Of a stretch of DNA of 64,000 bases, positions 46,652 to 55,504 are shown piece after piece (the stretch's first letter is position 1; every line of letters begins with the position of its first letter). The translations under genes and the position numbers were made by a program. This DNA comes from Flagellimonas sp. HMM57 (GTDB taxonomy: Bacteria; Bacteroidota; Bacteroidia; Flavobacteriales; Flavobacteriaceae), in contig NZ_CP090004.1 in the NCBI RefSeq assembly GCF_021390175.1, positions 2,781,001 to 2,845,000 of the forward strand, read 5' to 3'. The notes beneath the pieces are model-generated. The model was not told where the DNA came from, ran no database searches, and worked only from the letters and a program-made list of their open reading frames with translations.

Positions 46652-47278
46652 ATGCTTACTGAAATCATTCCACCGATTAATTTGGAGCACCAGACTTTTT
46701 GCTTATATAATTATCTTAGACACAGTACAAAATACAAATTGAAGGACTTTACTGAAGAAATCGTCATTCAGAAAAATGAGTATTTATACAAACCACCATT
46801 TGAGCATAAATTCATTTATGAAATATTGAACGGTGCCATAAAACTAGGAAGCTATACAGACCAGGGGGATGAGTATGTCCATGACGTAGTTAGTCAGAAA
46901 GATTTTTTTGGCAACCTTAAGTATCTAAATAATCAGTTTTTTGAATTTTCTAAAACCATAACAAGTACAAGACTTAGGGTTTATGATCGTTCATTTTTTA
47001 AGCAAATCATTATTAATGAGCCAACTATCGCTGAATGGTTTATCTCTTATCTTGTTAAAAGATGGTGCGCTTCCGAAAAAAAAATGCGTAAGGTAAATGA
47101 AAGAAACAGCATAGAGAAACTAAGGTTTTTAAGAACGTATTTCAATAAGAGAATCAGTGATATTGATGGAAATGACCATATTCTTTATGATTTGCTCACT
47201 CAAAAAGATTTGGGTGACCTGGTAGGGGCCACCCGACAAACTATTGCAAGTGCTTTAAAAAAAGCTCAATCATCATGA
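46652..47278 (+). CDS. Crp/Fnr-family transcriptional regulator
   Basis: 208 residues. An N-terminal cyclic-nucleotide-binding-like beta barrel (FIYEILNGAIKLGSYTDQGDEYVHDVVSQKDFFGNLKYL) lacks the R-S residues that bind cAMP in Crp, and no Fnr cysteine cluster is seen. The C-terminal winged helix has the recognition helix LTQKDLGDLVGATRQTIASALK. The signal is unknown. The 3' end overlaps the convergent phosphodiesterase gene by 13 nt. It may regulate the neighbouring receptor locus, by position only. Confidence 0.85.
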   Translation: MLTEIIPPINLEHQTFCLYNYLRHSTKYKLKDFTEEIVIQKNEYLYKPPFEHKFIYEILNGAIKLGSYTDQGDEYVHDVVSQKDFFGNLKYLNNQFFEFSKTITSTRLRVYDRSFFKQIIINEPTIAEWFISYLVKRWCASEKKMRKVNERNSIEKLRFLRTYFNKRISDIDGNDHILYDLLTQKDLGDLVGATRQTIASALKKAQSS

Positions 47279-48618
47279 GCTAATATACCGGGATAAAGCA
47301 TTCCATGTTTAGATTCAAACTCCAGCCCCAATAGTTCACTGATCAAAGGGGCAATATCTTCCAATCCTATTTTTTCCAAAACTTTTCCAGAGGAAACTCC
47401 TGCACCCCACGCTATAAATCCAGTTTCTATCTGTGGAAAATCAGGAAAATAACCATGCGTACCTCCACTTCTGGGTTTTAGGATTTTACCGCTGGCCGAC
47501 GCTGACATAGTAACTCCGGGAATAGGTGCAAGTGCAAGAATCGCATTGGGGTCAGCTCCAATTTCATTAAGTTCTTTCCGTTCTACAATGCGGAACAATT
47601 TTTTATAAGCATAGGGTAGGTTGTTGAGTTTCTCCTTAACTTTTTTTAGTGTACCCTTATCATTCTTATCCTTTAGCATTAAAAAGGCGGAAGCTCCTGA
47701 AGTATGAAAAGTTGCCTTCCAATCCCCTCTGTCTTTTTTTGCTTCCATCAATCCTTCTTCGACCAACCAGACATTTGGACTTAAAGCCGAATGTATATCA
47801 ACAAAACCATGGTCGCCTGTTATTATAAAAGTGGTCCTTTCTAAAATGTTGGACCGTTCAGCAGCTTCAATTATTTTACCAATGGCACGGTCAACGGCAG
47901 CAATTGCAGTTTTTACTTTTTTACCGTTTCTGCCTTGTTCGTGCTGAAAATGGTCGGTAGCTATTAAATGTATGGTCATTAAATTGGGTTTATACTTTGA
48001 AAGTACATAGGCTGCCATTTCACCTGTTCTGTCTTCCCTGTTCAGGTAATCCCCATTAAAAGTGGTGGAGTCCATTTTACCCAAAACAGCTTTTTCCATT
48101 TCTTTAAGTAGTCCTTTTGGATTTTCGTGATCTCTCATAGACTCAATTCTACTATAAGAACGGTCCAATTTCCAAACTTCTGGAATATTATAGTCTATTG
48201 GAGCATCAACGGAAACCGGCCAAATAAAGCTAGCACTTGTTTTTTCCGCTTTTCGTACCGCATCCCATAGTGTTTCGGTTTGTATAAGGTTACTTTGCCA
48301 ATACCAGCGGCCAGTTTGACCATTTGGTTCAAAAGGGCTATTGTAAAAAACACCGTGCTCTACAGGTAATGCACCAGTTATAATAGTGGTGTGCGAAGGG
48401 TAAGTAACTGAAGGGAAAATACCACGCACCCCTTTTGCCGAGACTCCCTCAGAGGTCATTGTTTTTAGGTTTGGGGCTGGCCATTGTTCTTCCAAATAAA
48501 AATCTGGTCTAAAACCGTCTATTGAAATTAGAACTACATGGTCACTGTAAAGTGTTTCTTGTGATTGTACAGCTAAAGAAATCAGTAGTACAATGGTTAA
48601 AGTAAAGATTTTTTTCAT
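47266..48618 (-). CDS. NPP-like alkaline phosphodiesterase/pyrophosphatase, exported
   Basis: About 450 residues from MKKIFTLTIV with a signal peptide cut near AVQSQ; a longer frame from 48666 starts inside the upstream hairpin. It has alkaline-phosphatase-superfamily metal ligands: first Asp in LISIDGFRPDF (residue 34), nucleophile Thr72 in FPSVTYPSH, TDHFQHEQ, and ITGDHGF with a late GTHGY histidine. NPP enzymes split phosphodiesters and nucleotide pyrophosphates outside the cell. It is 75 nt downstream of the TonB receptor on the same strand, suggesting uptake of its product or substrate. Confidence 0.88.
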   Translation of the reverse strand: MKKIFTLTIVLLISLAVQSQETLYSDHVVLISIDGFRPDFYLEEQWPAPNLKTMTSEGVSAKGVRGIFPSVTYPSHTTIITGALPVEHGVFYNSPFEPNGQTGRWYWQSNLIQTETLWDAVRKAEKTSASFIWPVSVDAPIDYNIPEVWKLDRSYSRIESMRDHENPKGLLKEMEKAVLGKMDSTTFNGDYLNREDRTGEMAAYVLSKYKPNLMTIHLIATDHFQHEQGRNGKKVKTAIAAVDRAIGKIIEAAERSNILERTTFIITGDHGFVDIHSALSPNVWLVEEGLMEAKKDRGDWKATFHTSGASAFLMLKDKNDKGTLKKVKEKLNNLPYAYKKLFRIVERKELNEIGADPNAILALAPIPGVTMSASASGKILKPRSGGTHGYFPDFPQIETGFIAWGAGVSSGKVLEKIGLEDIAPLISELLGLEFESKHGMLYPGILAHDD

Positions 48619-48642
48619 TTTTAGGTTGCCTCTTGTATAAAA

Positions 48643-48674
48643 GAAAGGACCTAACACTATGGTCAAGTCCTTTC
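48643..48674 (-). terminator. Hairpin between receptor and phosphodiesterase genes
   Basis: GAAAGGAC (48643-48650) pairs with GTCCTTTC (48667-48674) around a 16-nt loop. On the minus strand it is followed by a short TTTTATA run. It could be an attenuator or a processing stem that lets the receptor be made in excess of the enzyme. Confidence 0.6.
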
Positions 48675-48692
48675 AGGTTGCTAATTAAACAC

Positions 48693-51600
48693 TTAATTGA
48701 ACGTATATCGTACTCCTAATTGTAGGCGCCAAGGTGTGCCGTTGATTGGTTCTGTTCCAGCTCCCGTTTGAACACCGTAGTTATAGGAGTTTGTGGTCGT
48801 ATCAAAACCATTGATACGCATAAAATCCCGTCTTCTACCAAAGTTATTGGTACGCCCCCATTCTTTGTTCAACAAATTTGCAAAGTTGAATGCGTCTGCC
48901 GTTAGTTCTAATCCGTGCTTGTTATTGTTAAAACTGAACCGTTTTTGTAACCGGAGGTCTATAATGGCCCTAAACGGATTTTTACCGCCGTTACGTTCTG
49001 CAAAACTTCCAAAACTTTCGCGCAGATATTCTTTAAAACCTTCTGGGGTCTCAGGGTCGTTAAGTACTTCATTATAACCATCTATAATGGCCTGTGGGGT
49101 ATTTGGGTCATTGGGGTCAAAAATATAGGCAATATCATTTCTTAAATTAAAATCTCCGTTTGCACTGGTATTGTCATCAACATGCAATGAGTAACGTGTA
49201 CCACCTGTTCCAATAATCGTTGCACCAAAATTGAACCCTTTCCATGTTGGGGTAGCTCCGTTGAGTACCACTTTGGTATCAAAATGGCTATCGGCGAATC
49301 CATAATTTAAATCCCTTGGATCGCCTTCAACGGGTATGAATGTTGAAGTATTGGCAACACAACAGTTATATGAAGAATTGTCTTTTGTCCTATTCCATGT
49401 AAAGCTTCCGTTCACATAACCGTCCTCTCCAATACGGGCAGATCCCTCAACAATTAGCGAGACATTGTCCAGAACACCATCTGATGTCAATACCAAGGTC
49501 CTTCCGACCCGATCCGAAATTCTGGAATTTGTCCAATCCACCAATCCATTTTCAGTAATGGTATTGGCAGGTACGAATACTTCACGTCCTTGCGGTGTCG
49601 TAAAAAAAGGCTCGGTGACTAGATTGGCTTCCTGATACACATAATTATTGGTAGTGTGACTAAAAATTGCATTTACTCCCAAGGAATAACGATCTCCAAA
49701 CAATTTTGTATAACTTATGTTTCCTTTATAGATGGTAGGTACTTCAAAATCTGGACTAACTGCATTTATGGTCGAAAAAGGAGTAACGCCAGCTGGAACT
49801 CCTGGAACGGTACTTGGGTCGTTGCGATATCCGGGAAAATTTGGTGTAGGCACTGCATCACCAGTAACATCTATGGCACCGAGCAAAGTACCACTGTTCT
49901 GAATATTATTTACTTGCGCATAGTAATGTGGTTGGGCACTAAAGGCGCCACCACCTATTTTTACAATATCCGTATTCTTTCCTTTAACGTTCCATGTTAG
50001 TTGGAATCGTGGTTGGATATTGTCAAAATCCTCAATTTTTTCATCTGTTCTAATGCCTAATTCTTCAAATACTACGGGATTAAATTCTGCCTCATCCATA
50101 AATAGGGTAGCATCCCAACGCAGACCCGCCATTAGATTTAGATTGGGCGCAAGGTCAAATTCCACTTGTCCAAATAAAGATAGATCAAGAACGGTCTGCT
50201 CTACAAGGGGTAAACCTTGAAGTGGTACCTCGCGTGCATATCTAGAAGGGTTCTGGTTTTCAAAATCGTCCAAAGAATCAAAAAAGAACCGACCATTTTG
50301 CTCGTTGGACAATAGGGTCTCTAGATAGGTGATTAAGTTATCCGTACCAAAAGTGAAATTATATTTGCCAGAATTGATATAAGTTGTATTGGCAATCTGT
50401 AGTTGTCGCTCCAGATTGGTTTCCGGGGTAAATCGCTGTCCGCCCAATTGCACACTTCGATTTCTACTATTACCATTTGGCAATTCTGAAGAAACTTCTA
50501 CAATGGCCCTGGGAATATTGGATGACGGTAGTTCAGAATTGGTATTAAATGAACGCTCAGCATGTTGGTACTGTAACTTGAATTCATTGGTTACAGTTGG
50601 AGAAAATATAGAGCGCAGCGATAAAAGGGTGCTATTCTCTTGGGATTCAAAATCTGAAAAGGATTCCAATACTTCAATATTGGAGTTGTCGCTAGTGCGA
50701 AGTGGCTGATCCCATTTATTGTAAAGGTTTCTAAATGTAAGTCTGTGCTTATCGTTTATTTGCCAATCCAATCGAACAAATAGGTTATTGGCTTCGGTTT
50801 CACGGTCAAATTGACCTGTTTGCTGAGAATTGCTCAGCCCATAAACGTCCCTGCCTATTTGTAAAAATCGGTCTAGATTTTCTTGGGAAATTCCCAATAG
50901 ATTTTGGTCATTATCACTTTGAATATCAGCTATACTAACCGGGTCCCCCTCATCCTGACGTTCATAGACCATAAAAAAATGCAGTTTATCCTTTATAATA
51001 GGTCCTGAAAGACTGAATCCATATTGTGACGTAAAGAAATTGGCGTCCCGGTCTTCGCCCCTAATATTAAATTGGCTTTGAAGAGCATCTGCCCTATGGT
51101 AAAAGAAGGCACTGCCACTTAAGGTATTTGTTCCAGATTTAGTTACGGCATTAATGGCGCCACCACCTTGTCTACCCTGTAATACCGCATAATCGTTGGT
51201 CGCTACTTCAAACTCACGAATGGCTTCCTGTGATATTGTATAGGGCCCCCTACCGATCTCACCAGCAGTTAATTGATTTCGTGCATTTACCCCATCGATC
51301 GTAACATTGGTAGAGGTACGTCTTTGTCCAGCCAGATTTATACTTCCACCACCTTGTAAGGGGGAAAGGCTTGTAAGCCCTGTAAAATTCCGTCCTTCAA
51401 GAGGGAGGTTTTTTATTTGACCTGCACCAATTTTGGTCGATGCACCAAGCTGCTCTATTCTTTTGGTTATGCTATTAGTGGTGACCACTACTTCGTCCAA
51501 AGCAGTTGATGCTTCTTGCATGGTAAAGTTCAGCACAAGTGCATCGCTCAAGTTTAAATTAAATCCCTCTTTAACCATATCGCTGTACCCCAAATATTGA

Positions 51601-51884
51601 GCGGTAACGGTATATGGTCCTCCAAGAGGTAGCTGTTGTACTCTAAAACTTCCATTTTCATTGGTTACGGTACCCGAAGTAAATCCTGTAGAATTATTTT
51701 TAACGATTACGGTAGCACCCATCAATGGCTCTCCATTGATATCTGATACACTACCTCGTATGGATGCATTGGTAGCTTGCCCGAACGATATGGAACACGA
51801 TAACCAAATGAATAAAAGCGAAAGTAGTTTCTGTGTTTTTCTAAGTTTTTTTAGTTTGTGAAATAGGTAGGTTTTCATCTTCAT
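48693..51884 (-). CDS. TonB-dependent receptor, Oar-like
   Basis: About 1063 residues from MKMKTYLFHKLKKLRK; a longer frame from 51953 runs through the promoter. A signal peptide (LLSLLFIWLSCSISFGQ) is followed by a carboxypeptidase-like domain (ASIRGSVSDINGEPLMGATVIVKN, about 35-125). The plug domain has LEGRNFTGLTSLSPLQGGGSINLAGQRRTSTNVTIDGVNARN, and a large 22-strand barrel ends in VRYTFN. No SusD partner follows; an ectophosphodiesterase does. It would import a ligand through the outer membrane using TonB energy. The ligand is unknown; a phosphorus compound is an inference from the neighbour. Confidence 0.88.
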   Translation of the reverse strand: MKMKTYLFHKLKKLRKTQKLLSLLFIWLSCSISFGQATNASIRGSVSDINGEPLMGATVIVKNNSTGFTSGTVTNENGSFRVQQLPLGGPYTVTAQYLGYSDMVKEGFNLNLSDALVLNFTMQEASTALDEVVVTTNSITKRIEQLGASTKIGAGQIKNLPLEGRNFTGLTSLSPLQGGGSINLAGQRRTSTNVTIDGVNARNQLTAGEIGRGPYTISQEAIREFEVATNDYAVLQGRQGGGAINAVTKSGTNTLSGSAFFYHRADALQSQFNIRGEDRDANFFTSQYGFSLSGPIIKDKLHFFMVYERQDEGDPVSIADIQSDNDQNLLGISQENLDRFLQIGRDVYGLSNSQQTGQFDRETEANNLFVRLDWQINDKHRLTFRNLYNKWDQPLRTSDNSNIEVLESFSDFESQENSTLLSLRSIFSPTVTNEFKLQYQHAERSFNTNSELPSSNIPRAIVEVSSELPNGNSRNRSVQLGGQRFTPETNLERQLQIANTTYINSGKYNFTFGTDNLITYLETLLSNEQNGRFFFDSLDDFENQNPSRYAREVPLQGLPLVEQTVLDLSLFGQVEFDLAPNLNLMAGLRWDATLFMDEAEFNPVVFEELGIRTDEKIEDFDNIQPRFQLTWNVKGKNTDIVKIGGGAFSAQPHYYAQVNNIQNSGTLLGAIDVTGDAVPTPNFPGYRNDPSTVPGVPAGVTPFSTINAVSPDFEVPTIYKGNISYTKLFGDRYSLGVNAIFSHTTNNYVYQEANLVTEPFFTTPQGREVFVPANTITENGLVDWTNSRISDRVGRTLVLTSDGVLDNVSLIVEGSARIGEDGYVNGSFTWNRTKDNSSYNCCVANTSTFIPVEGDPRDLNYGFADSHFDTKVVLNGATPTWKGFNFGATIIGTGGTRYSLHVDDNTSANGDFNLRNDIAYIFDPNDPNTPQAIIDGYNEVLNDPETPEGFKEYLRESFGSFAERNGGKNPFRAIIDLRLQKRFSFNNNKHGLELTADAFNFANLLNKEWGRTNNFGRRRDFMRINGFDTTTNSYNYGVQTGAGTEPINGTPWRLQLGVRYTFN

Positions 51885-51901
51885 ATTTTTTAGTTGAAGT
51901 G

Positions 51902-51909
51902 CAAAACTA
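51902..51909 (-). promoter_or_regulatory. -7 promoter element of the TonB receptor
   Basis: On the minus strand this reads TAGTTTTG, an exact TAnnTTTG match, 18 nt before the chosen start. The -33 position, about 20 nt upstream, falls inside the dyad at 51930-51948. Confidence 0.6.
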
Positions 51910-51929
51910 GACCTACATGTATGGTAGTG

Positions 51930-51948
51930 CATGTTAAGTTTTAACATG
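51930..51948. promoter_or_regulatory. 8-3-8 dyad operator over the receptor -33 region
   Basis: CATGTTAA and TTAACATG are exact reverse complements with a GTT spacer. The dyad sits where RNA polymerase would contact the -33 region of the receptor promoter, so a bound regulator would directly affect transcription. Confidence 0.55.
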
Positions 51949-52261
51949 GACATCCGTATTAACCTTAACTTTAAAATTTGATAATATATGAGTTGATAGA
52001 AAGGATTGGGGTATTAAAAAAGATGTCCTTTTTGTAAGTCTATACTTGAAAGTATTGTCACATATTAACTCTTACATTTCTCTGTATCCTTATTCAGAAT
52101 CTTCAAAGATTTTAGAAAAGAAGAAAAATTTTAGATGAATACTAAATTGATTTGATAGCGCAAAGTCGATTCAATTATTTTGGATAAACTGGACATGCAA
52201 GAATTTTAGAGAATCAATAAAGAAATTCAAATACTTAAAACGCAACGAAAAAGAAATAGTG

Positions 52262-53734
52262 CTAGTTTTCCCCAATATGCTTTTTGTAGAATTCCCATAC
52301 TTCCTTGGCAACATTCCTTCCCAGTTCCAATCCAGCGACATTATCGGCCTGGATATGATAGCCGCCCAATACTCGGGACATACCGGCCATATCTGCAGTT
52401 TTCGTAAACGTGGGAAAATGCAAGGTTACCATGGCACCTGGATTATTGGGTTCGGTAAGCGCACCAGCAAGTAATTCAACACTTTCCCCGAATTCATCAC
52501 TTCCCGTCCAAAGCTTCAATGCTTCTGCACAGCCTCCACTTATGGTGCTGTGCCCCGAAGTATAACTTGGGAATGGCGGGCATAGAAAGGTGTCCGGGGA
52601 ATAAGGACGCCACTGACTACCGTCCATGTCTACCATTCCCTTCCCGGGTCCGGCCCACGCCCTGATTTTTATGCCATCGTAATATTCATGTACCAACGCG
52701 TAAGGTCGAGCGTAGTCATAAAACATTTTGGAATCCCATGAGGCAATAAAAGCATCCATTGCTACCACTTGGTTGTAGAAGTACATCTTTACATCTTCGT
52801 CCAAAGTATGGCTGTCCCTTCTTGAAACGTCTTGGGCAAATTTTAGCCAATGCCCTGCTTGTTGCACAGACTCAGGTCCATCACGCATAAATTCGACCAA
52901 TGCTTTTTCTTCATCGGAAAGATTGGCCTGTAAATTTACAACTTCAGCTATCTCTTTTTTTAACTGTTCGGAGCCTACCAAAGGTGGTGGTCCGGGCCTG
53001 AATTGATTACCCGACTTTAGTGCTATTGGCTTTACTTTATCCCAAAAAGGGGTTAGGCACCCTGGAGCAAATTGACCTCCCTTTCCATCGGAGAAGTACT
53101 TGGGCTGCCAACGGTCGATGCTCACATTTTTATCAACCGTATTTACTGGTTTATAGCCCGTATAATCAAAATAAGGTTTACCATTGGAGCCTTCTTCCTC
53201 GCCATATTGGTTGGAGCCGTCGTTTTTTCGGGCCTCTATGATTGCCTTGGCAGCAAGATTGCCGATACCTACTGGTGTATTGGGGTCAACCGAAGTATCC
53301 TTGGGGTCCAGTTTCAATTCCTCTTCCATAAACTTATCGAACAATGCCCTGTCCGAATAATAGTATTCGCTCAAGGTTCTCAAGGCTGCATAGCTTATGG
53401 CAATCTCTTTGTTTTTTAAGGTGCGCTTTCCTGTAGGCTGCCTTTCCACGTTATTGAGGTAAACAGGCATTGCATTTGCATCGTACCTGGACCAAGCATC
53501 AAAAATTGCGGTAAATATGAGTCCTAAATACCTAGAAGTAATGGTTGGTCTAGGGTTAAACCGTTCAGTGTCCAAAGCAGTTGCTACGAGGGCCATTTCG
53601 CCCCATCTATAAGCGACATTATCTATTCCTTTGGGTTCTATCATATCAATAGAGCCCTCTCTTCTTTGGTTGTTTTCATTTTTGCAGCACAACAAAATGG
53701 TAGAAAACAGTATAAGGAAAACTATCCTTTTCAT
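52262..53734 (-). CDS. Vanadium-dependent haloperoxidase / PAP2-type lipoprotein
   Basis: 490 residues. Lipobox STILLC marks a lipoprotein. The three PAP2/VHPO motifs are complete: K336-x6-R343-P344 (KMFYDYARP), PSYTSGH with His395, and S453-R454-x5-H460-x3-D464 (SRVLGGYHIQAD). In vanadium haloperoxidases these residues bind vanadate (the Lys, both Arg, and the last His) and act as acid/base (SGH His). It would oxidise halides with hydrogen peroxide, or act as an acid phosphatase, since both share the site. Halide choice cannot be read from sequence. Coding DNA looks slightly GC-richer than its neighbours. Confidence 0.85.
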   Translation of the reverse strand: MKRIVFLILFSTILLCCKNENNQRREGSIDMIEPKGIDNVAYRWGEMALVATALDTERFNPRPTITSRYLGLIFTAIFDAWSRYDANAMPVYLNNVERQPTGKRTLKNKEIAISYAALRTLSEYYYSDRALFDKFMEEELKLDPKDTSVDPNTPVGIGNLAAKAIIEARKNDGSNQYGEEEGSNGKPYFDYTGYKPVNTVDKNVSIDRWQPKYFSDGKGGQFAPGCLTPFWDKVKPIALKSGNQFRPGPPPLVGSEQLKKEIAEVVNLQANLSDEEKALVEFMRDGPESVQQAGHWLKFAQDVSRRDSHTLDEDVKMYFYNQVVAMDAFIASWDSKMFYDYARPYALVHEYYDGIKIRAWAGPGKGMVDMDGSQWRPYSPDTFLCPPFPSYTSGHSTISGGCAEALKLWTGSDEFGESVELLAGALTEPNNPGAMVTLHFPTFTKTADMAGMSRVLGGYHIQADNVAGLELGRNVAKEVWEFYKKHIGEN

Positions 53735-53846
53735 TTAGATACGTGTTATGATTGTTGTCTAGGTAAGATAAGAAAATTAAAAAGTCTTTGATTTAAACAT
53801 TCTGAAAACAATTTTTGATGATACATTTCTAGTCGTATTTGCAACA

Positions 53847-53863
53847 TATGGAGTGACTCCATA
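53847..53863. promoter_or_regulatory. 17-bp perfect palindrome upstream of the haloperoxidase gene
   Basis: TATGGAGT-G-ACTCCATA, 8+1+8, lies 113-129 nt upstream of the haloperoxidase start. It may be a regulator-binding site, or part of the repeat-rich region to its right. Confidence 0.4.
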
Positions 53864-53902
53864 AAGAGTATGGGCCAGACTAAGTCTCAACAAACTCTTT
53901 TT

Positions 53903-53927
53903 AAAATCTGTTCACCAAATTATTGGC
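53903..53927 (+). repeat. 25-mer direct repeat, copy A (degenerate)
   Basis: Begins AAAATCTGTTCACC; it differs at 4 of 25 positions from copy B at 54213. Confidence 0.6.
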
Positions 53928-54031
53928 GTTTGGAATCATATCAATTCAAATCTTATTATTGTCCAAAAACAACGAAACTTTGCAGAACCCTGGATTTTCA
54001 AGGTTTTTTATTCGTTTGGAGTTTCCTTCTA

Positions 54032-54048
54032 GTGACCTCGGTAGGATT
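54032..54048 (-). repeat. tRNA-Arg 3'-end copy (16/17)
   Basis: GTGACCTCGGTAGGATT matches the last bases and T arm of the tRNA-Arg gene (59590-59606) with one change. It looks like an old att-type remnant. Confidence 0.6.
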
Positions 54049-54107
54049 TGCTAATACATATTCTAACAAAGCTCCGCCTTGAGGCATCAAAACCTCACTA
54101 AAACAAA

Positions 54108-54136
54108 AAAGCAAGCTATTTGTTTTAGCTTGCTTT
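54108..54136. terminator. Terminator hairpin in the scar region
   Basis: AAAGCAAGCTA pairs with TAGCTTGCTTT around a 7-nt loop, with an A-rich left flank (T-tract for minus-strand transcripts). Its position relative to the 54147 tRNA copy mirrors that of the 59501 hairpin to the real tRNA-Arg. Confidence 0.75.
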
Positions 54137-54146
54137 CGATTTATTC

Positions 54147-54163
54147 GTGACCTCGGCAGGATT
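54147..54163 (-). repeat. tRNA-Arg 3'-end copy (exact 17 nt), candidate att site
   Basis: GTGACCTCGGCAGGATT is identical to 59590-59606, the 3' end of tRNA-Arg plus one flanking base. Both copies have the same orientation, 5.4 kb apart, as expected for attL/attR of an element inserted at the tRNA 3' end. Confidence 0.65.
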
Positions 54164-54212
54164 AAGTCCTATTCTCCGAAGCTCAATATTTTAAACGGTT
54201 CTTAAACTTTAC

Positions 54213-54237
54213 AAAATCTGTTGACCGAATTGTTGAC
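54213..54237 (+). repeat. 25-mer direct repeat, copy B
   Basis: AAAATCTGTTGACCGA then ATTGTTGAC; 24 of 25 positions match copy C at 59428. It contains two TTGAC cores 12 nt apart, and the second forms TTGAC-G-GTCAA with the next bases. Confidence 0.75.
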
Positions 54238-54331
54238 GGTCAATTTGATACCAAATGGTTTCATTTGACTTTCAGAACAAAGATAAAAATCTATAATTCT
54301 TACAACATGAACATTGCTGCAGGTAATACTA

Positions 54332-55411
54332 TTACTCTGCTAGTAAAAAATTTGATATCCCTCTTGCAATTGTGTATACAGATGCGTCAAATTCATTACT
54401 GAGTACAATTATTGTAATTCCTTTGTTTGGGTAGATCCACATATCAGATGTAAACAAATTACTCGCACCTCCATGAACCACTAATTTATTCTCTGAATCA
54501 TTATTTTCAATTCCCCAGCCATATCCATAGCTATCATATAGATTTGTGGGTTGGAAATGCGGAAAAAGATATGCAGATGTAGTTGCTTCATCTAGTACTG
54601 TATTGTTCATTATAGATTGGCTCCAAAGTAACATGTCACTTGCTCGTGTTAGAAGACCTCCATTTCCTTTAAGATTGAGATACGGACCATTGTCACTCCA
54701 ATTCTCTTCATTTGGCTTATTATTTTCAACTCCATTCAAATAACCGTTGGCCACTTCATTTTGTTGCCAATCTGGAATTATATAACCAGTATGGTACATG
54801 TTTGAAGGTTCAAAAATCTCTAAACTTAAAAAGCTTTCATAATCCATTCCACTAGCTTTTTCAATTATTAAACCAAGTAAGCTATAGCCTACGTTAGAAT
54901 AATTAAATCTTTCTCCAACGGGACTAATTAATTCGCTATTAAAAACTTGCCTTAAAAACTCTTCCTCAGTAATGGTTTCATAATCTCCACCTATTCCAGC
55001 TCTTAAACCAGAAGAATGTGTGAGTAACTGATGAATGGTTATATTTTTTTTGTCATTAGGAACAGCGTCAAAGTATTTTGATAAATTATCATCAACTGAA
55101 ATCTTATTTTGCATTGACAATTTTAGGATTCCAGCGGCAGTCAACTGTTTTGAAATGGAGCACATATCAAAAACGGTATTGATATCATTCAATCCATTTT
55201 CTTGACTATTTTTTCTTCCATATGCCTGGTTAAATATGATTTCGTCATTTTGAGCGACTAGAACAACACCTGAAAAATCTCTGGCCATAAGTTCTTTATC
55301 AAGGGAAGAAAAATCATCAACTATTAACTCCTCATCACTATTGGAACAACTAAAATTCAGTAATGAAAATGAAATTATTAGAAGTAATAAGATTGTATTT
55401 GTTTTTTTCAT
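54332..55411 (-). CDS. Beta-lactamase-fold serine hydrolase, lipoprotein
   Basis: 359 residues from MKKTNTILLL. Lipobox LLNFSC. Class C beta-lactamase/DD-peptidase fold motifs: S85-x-x-K88 (CSISK), Y171-S-N (NYSNVGYSLLG) and a C-terminal HGG (LVVHGGASNLFTSD). Proteins of this group are usually esterases, peptidases or lactone hydrolases, not antibiotic beta-lactamases. It would face the periplasm or cell surface. It is the last gene of a four-gene minus-strand run and is separated from the barrel protein by 93 nt, in which TTGAAAT-N4-ATTTCAA (55433-55450) can form a leader hairpin. Confidence 0.85.
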   Translation of the reverse strand: MKKTNTILLLLIISFSLLNFSCSNSDEELIVDDFSSLDKELMARDFSGVVLVAQNDEIIFNQAYGRKNSQENGLNDINTVFDMCSISKQLTAAGILKLSMQNKISVDDNLSKYFDAVPNDKKNITIHQLLTHSSGLRAGIGGDYETITEEEFLRQVFNSELISPVGERFNYSNVGYSLLGLIIEKASGMDYESFLSLEIFEPSNMYHTGYIIPDWQQNEVANGYLNGVENNKPNEENWSDNGPYLNLKGNGGLLTRASDMLLWSQSIMNNTVLDEATTSAYLFPHFQPTNLYDSYGYGWGIENNDSENKLVVHGGASNLFTSDMWIYPNKGITIIVLSNEFDASVYTIARGISNFLLAE

Positions 55412-55504
55412 GATTTTATATTGTTTACTTGATTGAAATAAAAATTTCAATGTTTAAAAAATAAAAACCAAAGTGAATTCACCTGGGTAGTTACAAATTT
55501 GATT

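Larger units (their letters stand above)
51885..52261. other. Intergenic region: receptor promoter, otherwise empty
   Basis: 377 nt hold the -7 element and dyad described above, then about 310 nt of AT-rich DNA up to the end of the haloperoxidase gene. A TTAACC/GTTAAG-rich patch at 51958-51972 extends the dyad region. No ORF, tRNA or hairpin terminator was seen. Confidence 0.6.
53735..54331. other. Scar region with tRNA-Arg 3'-end copies and repeats
   Basis: 597 nt without a credible gene. Left to right it holds the 17-bp palindrome (53847), repeat copy A of a 25-mer (53903), a 16/17 match to the tRNA-Arg 3' end (54032), a terminator hairpin (54108), an exact 17-nt match to the tRNA-Arg 3' end (54147), and repeat copy B (54213). 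The 70-codon plus-strand frame at 53870 crosses these repeats and is not called. Confidence 0.7.

Noticed and set aside
53870..54082. 70-codon plus-strand frame
   Set aside because: It runs through the 25-mer copy A and a tRNA-Arg 3'-end copy, has no family features, and no signal for expression.
54332..55411. Antibiotic-resistance beta-lactamase
   Set aside because: SxxK, YSN and HGG are shared by many esterases and peptidases of this fold; the lipoprotein context and operon do not point to resistance.
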